Origin: a virus | IMG/VR virus record: IMGVR_UViG_3300031963_000603 | Span: 1 to 31,921 of that record | Length of the DNA: 31,921 bases | Strand: one strand, 5' to 3' | In this document: positions 30,086-31,921 of the stretch, in pieces | How positions within the stretch are numbered: the stretch's first letter is position 1 | Layout: every line of letters begins with the position of its first letter | Notes under the pieces: model-generated | Told to the model about the DNA's origin: nothing | Database searches by the model: none | What the model saw: the letters and a program-made list of their open reading frames with translations, nothing else | Translations under genes and position numbers: made by a program

Positions 30086-30533
30086 TAGCCCTTGCTTCTT
30101 GTCTTCGCTTCAACGCATCCATCTTACTGATTGCTTTGACTTCAGCCACGCCTAATCTGGATCTGTCTGAAGGGGTAAATCCAAGAAGGCTCAAGTTGCT
30201 AATAATTCTAGAATCTAGTTCTCTCAAAGCTTTGCGTTCTCGCCAGTCATTATTTTGCATTACTTTGACTCTTAGATTCCATCTTTCGTCCATCAATTCA
30301 CAAGTCATCAATAAAATTTCTGAATCAGAATTAGGGCTAATCCAAGTCAAACCTGAAGTCCAAATCTTCTCCCAAAACTCTTTTCCATACTTTAGAAGTG
30401 GGCGAGCAGGTTCAGGAATTCTAGCAATAGGTTCTAAAAGTTGAATTTGATTTGAATCTGGTAAAGGTCTTCGCCCAGGATTCCCCAACTTTCTTTTCAC
30501 TTCAGTCGGTTTAGAAGGTCTTCCTGCAGGCAT
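30069..30533 (-). CDS. terS: Terminase small subunit (P27-like)
   Basis: Recognises phage DNA for packaging. A 154-residue protein starting MPAGRPSKPTEVKRKLGNPG, the basic N-terminal signature of P27-type small terminases, then a helical core (FWEKIWTSGLTWISPNSDSE, MDERWNLRVKVM) and a basic end. It lies directly before terL. Confidence 0.85.
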   Translation of the reverse strand: MPAGRPSKPTEVKRKLGNPGRRPLPDSNQIQLLEPIARIPEPARPLLKYGKEFWEKIWTSGLTWISPNSDSEILLMTCELMDERWNLRVKVMQNNDWRERKALRELDSRIISNLSLLGFTPSDRSRLGVAEVKAISKMDALKRRQEARANGESK

Positions 30534-30536
30534 AAA

Positions 30537-31274
30537 TTAGTCCTTGGGGTGGAGCAGTAGGGTCGGAGTCGCACCGCCTTGTTCTGACTGGAAGCCAGTT
30601 GCATCACTATCAATGCTTCTACCGCCTATCCCCTTATACATGGTAGCACCTTGTCTTTGAATTTCACTGAAAGGCAAAATCGGCACAGTCAATCTGTCCT
30701 TAGCTTCAGAATTCAAGAAATACATGTAGCGAAGTTGAAAGCCAGCCAACGGAGCTGCACCATTCTTCTTCCAATAGGTCGCATTTCCACCACCTGGAAG
30801 ACCGACATTCAAACTAAGGTCAGTCATGATCTCCCCATTCGGCATCTTCAAGATTGTCTTATTCTTCTTCAAGCCAGTCAAAGAAAAACCACTAGCCCGA
30901 TAAATAGTTCCATCGCCACATTGAGTTCCGTCAGCAAAGCTAATGACCCACTCCACTTTCGGTGCGTGCTTCTTCAACATCTTCATTGCCACGCTAATTG
31001 CTCTGCTCTCAGAATTCTTAGGGAGCACATCAGTGAAAGCCATGCGATTCAATTCAAGAAAACCATTCCAAGCAGTATCTTTGACCAAGCCGATTACTTT
31101 ACTCTTATCCAGTGAAGGGCCGAACGACATCACGCCTTCAAGCGAGCCTGCAAAGAAAACGCCAAGATGCAACTGGCTATTGGAAACAACTTTGCCACTG
31201 TAATGAACACGCTTGACTAGAGCATTCGCTTCCTTAGAAGAAATAGGTTTCACCACGATATCTTTGGCAGACAT
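30537..31274 (-). CDS. Mom-like DNA adenine modification protein
   Basis: Related to phage Mu Mom, a GNAT-fold enzyme that converts DNA adenine to N6-carbamoylmethyl (glycinamide) adenine and thus blocks restriction. Landmarks: KRVHYSGKVVSNSQLHLGVF (21-40), the strand GVMSFGPSLDKSK, NGFLELNRMAFTDVLPKNSE (70-89, family core with the ELNR motif), and WVISFADGTQCGDGTIYRASGF. The last 29 codons (from about residue 217) coincide with a tRNA-Gly-like sequence (30550-30625), which explains the odd tail GGATPTLLLH. It abuts the ParB-like gene. Confidence 0.8.
   Translation of the reverse strand: MSAKDIVVKPISSKEANALVKRVHYSGKVVSNSQLHLGVFFAGSLEGVMSFGPSLDKSKVIGLVKDTAWNGFLELNRMAFTDVLPKNSESRAISVAMKMLKKHAPKVEWVISFADGTQCGDGTIYRASGFSLTGLKKNKTILKMPNGEIMTDLSLNVGLPGGGNATYWKKNGAAPLAGFQLRYMYFLNSEAKDRLTVPILPFSEIQRQGATMYKGIGGRSIDSDATGFQSEQGGATPTLLLHPKD
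30550..30625 (-). tRNA. tRNA-Gly(TCC)-like gene inside the 3' end of mom
   Basis: A 76-nt cloverleaf: acceptor GCGGTAG/CTACTGC (7 bp, one G-T), A8 A9, D-stem GCAT/ATGC with loop TGATAGTG, anticodon loop CTTCCAG with anticodon TCC (30592-30590) on stem CTGG/TCAG plus an A-A mismatch, T-arm GGCGG-TGCGACT-CCGACC with one bulged A, discriminator T and encoded CCA. GCGG acceptor, U73 and UCC anticodon all fit glycine. Deviations: A8 instead of U8, no GG in the D-loop, G55 for U55, so it may not serve normal translation. It lies in sense with the mom mRNA. Confidence 0.65.
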
Positions 31275-31868
31275 TTATCTACCTAACCAAGCTTCAACAA
31301 TCCTGAAGATGGCGTTGCCATTGCTGTTTGAATTTAGATCCAAATCAAACTCACCCAAAGCCTTGCTCTTATCCAAGGCGAAGCGAATCAAGTCAGCCTG
31401 TGAATTGTGAAGCGTAAAAGAAACTGTTTCCATTTCACCTTTATCGCCACCAAGCTTTTCAAAGGCTTCTTCTAATTCGTCTTCTCCAGGCTGGTCAATT
31501 TTGAAGAAACCAAAATCTTCAATCTGAAAGTCTGCTTCTTCAAGTTCAATCAACTGAGAAGCCAACACTTCCTTATCCCACTCAGCCAATTCTGCAGACC
31601 GATTATCTGCCAGAGCATAAGCCTTGACTTTATCTGCATCCCAATTATCTGGAATCAATGCCACTTCAATCTCTTTCCACCCCAAGGATCTTGCGGCCAC
31701 AATAGTTCCGTTTCCAGCCACCACAGTATTTCGCCAAACAACAATTGGCTTTCTCTGCCCAAAGGCTTTCAAGCTTTCAGCGATGACCTTCAAATTCTGG
31801 TCATCATGCTTTCTTGCATTATTCGGGTCAAGGGATAAGTCATCAATTTTCAAAGTCGCAATATTCAT
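31275..31868 (-). CDS. ParB-like (ParB/Srx fold) protein
   Basis: A 197-residue protein with a ParB N-terminal domain at 8-75: LSLDPNNARKH, SLKAFGQRKPIVVW, VVAGNGTIVAARSLGW; the NAR and GNG-T-ARS motifs are the family signature. The C-terminal part is acidic and helical. There is no partition system here, so this is one of the phage ParB-like proteins linked with DNA modification or nuclease activity. Its stop abuts the Mom start. It is the first gene of the rightmost operon. Confidence 0.8.
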   Translation of the reverse strand: MNIATLKIDDLSLDPNNARKHDDQNLKVIAESLKAFGQRKPIVVWRNTVVAGNGTIVAARSLGWKEIEVALIPDNWDADKVKAYALADNRSAELAEWDKEVLASQLIELEEADFQIEDFGFFKIDQPGEDELEEAFEKLGGDKGEMETVSFTLHNSQADLIRFALDKSKALGEFDLDLNSNSNGNAIFRIVEAWLGR

Positions 31869-31921
31869 GACCTAAGCCTATTTCAAAAAAGGCATAATTT
31901 TGCGAATACCTGCAAAAAAAA
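31869..31921. other. Right end of the window, non-coding
   Basis: 53 bases with no gene, ending in a run of nine A. Only AGG-containing sequence before the ParB start is visible as a possible ribosome site. No match to the left end that would show a terminal direct repeat. Confidence 0.4.

Noticed and set aside
30550-30625. tRNA on the plus strand at the same place
   Set aside because: The plus strand lacks a T-arm at its 3' side and CCA end; only the minus strand folds as a cloverleaf.
1-31921. Terminal direct repeat, CRISPR array, integrase or attachment site
   Set aside because: The two ends share no sequence; no regularly spaced repeats and no recombinase gene were seen.

Overview
The window looks like an essentially complete small tailed-phage genome (siphovirus with HK97-type head genes) infecting an actinobacterium. 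The host call rests on a WhiB-family iron-sulfur regulator gene (13760-14062), a family confined to Actinobacteria and their phages. AT-leaning composition, several TTG/GTG starts and very tight packing suggest a small-genome aquatic actinobacterium such as the freshwater acI group, but that is inference. No integrase, excisionase or repressor is recognisable, so a lytic lifestyle is the simplest reading. Every gene except whiB is on the minus strand, so the genome reads from right to left. No stretch above 300 bases lacks a gene.

Right end to about 25 kb: a ParB-like protein, a Mom-like DNA-modification protein whose last codons overlap a tRNA-Gly(UCC)-like sequence, small and large terminase, a tiny membrane protein, portal, a small beta-rich protein, and an unusual three-part prohead protease (N-terminal phage domain, HAD-type phosphatase domain, S78 protease). 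A rho-independent terminator follows. The major capsid gene stands alone between two terminators and two 16-bp direct repeats, with its own promoter candidate. Then come a nucleotidyltransferase and two glycosyltransferases (21357-23613), connector, tail completion and major tail genes, tail chaperones G/GT with a -1 slippery site, tape measure, minor tail proteins, and a lysis block (membrane proteins, M23 peptidase, holin-like protein).

Middle to left: whiB is divergent from a YqaJ exonuclease, which heads a recombination operon with a putative annealing protein and ends in a terminator. A second operon carries small proteins, a cytosine-5 methyltransferase broken into two frames, a second C5-type methylase, an adenine methyltransferase, a HTH protein, a DnaB helicase, an SSB-like protein and RusA. 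A third operon is a run of twelve tiny genes followed by a metallophosphoesterase, an FmdB-like zinc ribbon, a secreted NlpC/P60 peptidase and an HNH nuclease at the genome end. The second and third operons start from nearly identical 36-bp palindrome-bearing elements, each preceded by a terminator and copies of a TTTGATAAAG element, which points to co-regulation.

Functionally the phage brings its own helicase, recombination and packaging enzymes but no polymerase, and has a heavy investment in DNA modification (Mom plus three methylases). The most striking observation is a tRNA-Gly-like gene inside the 3' end of mom: the known Mu Mom adduct is a glycinamide on adenine, so a glycyl-tRNA donor is an attractive, testable idea.
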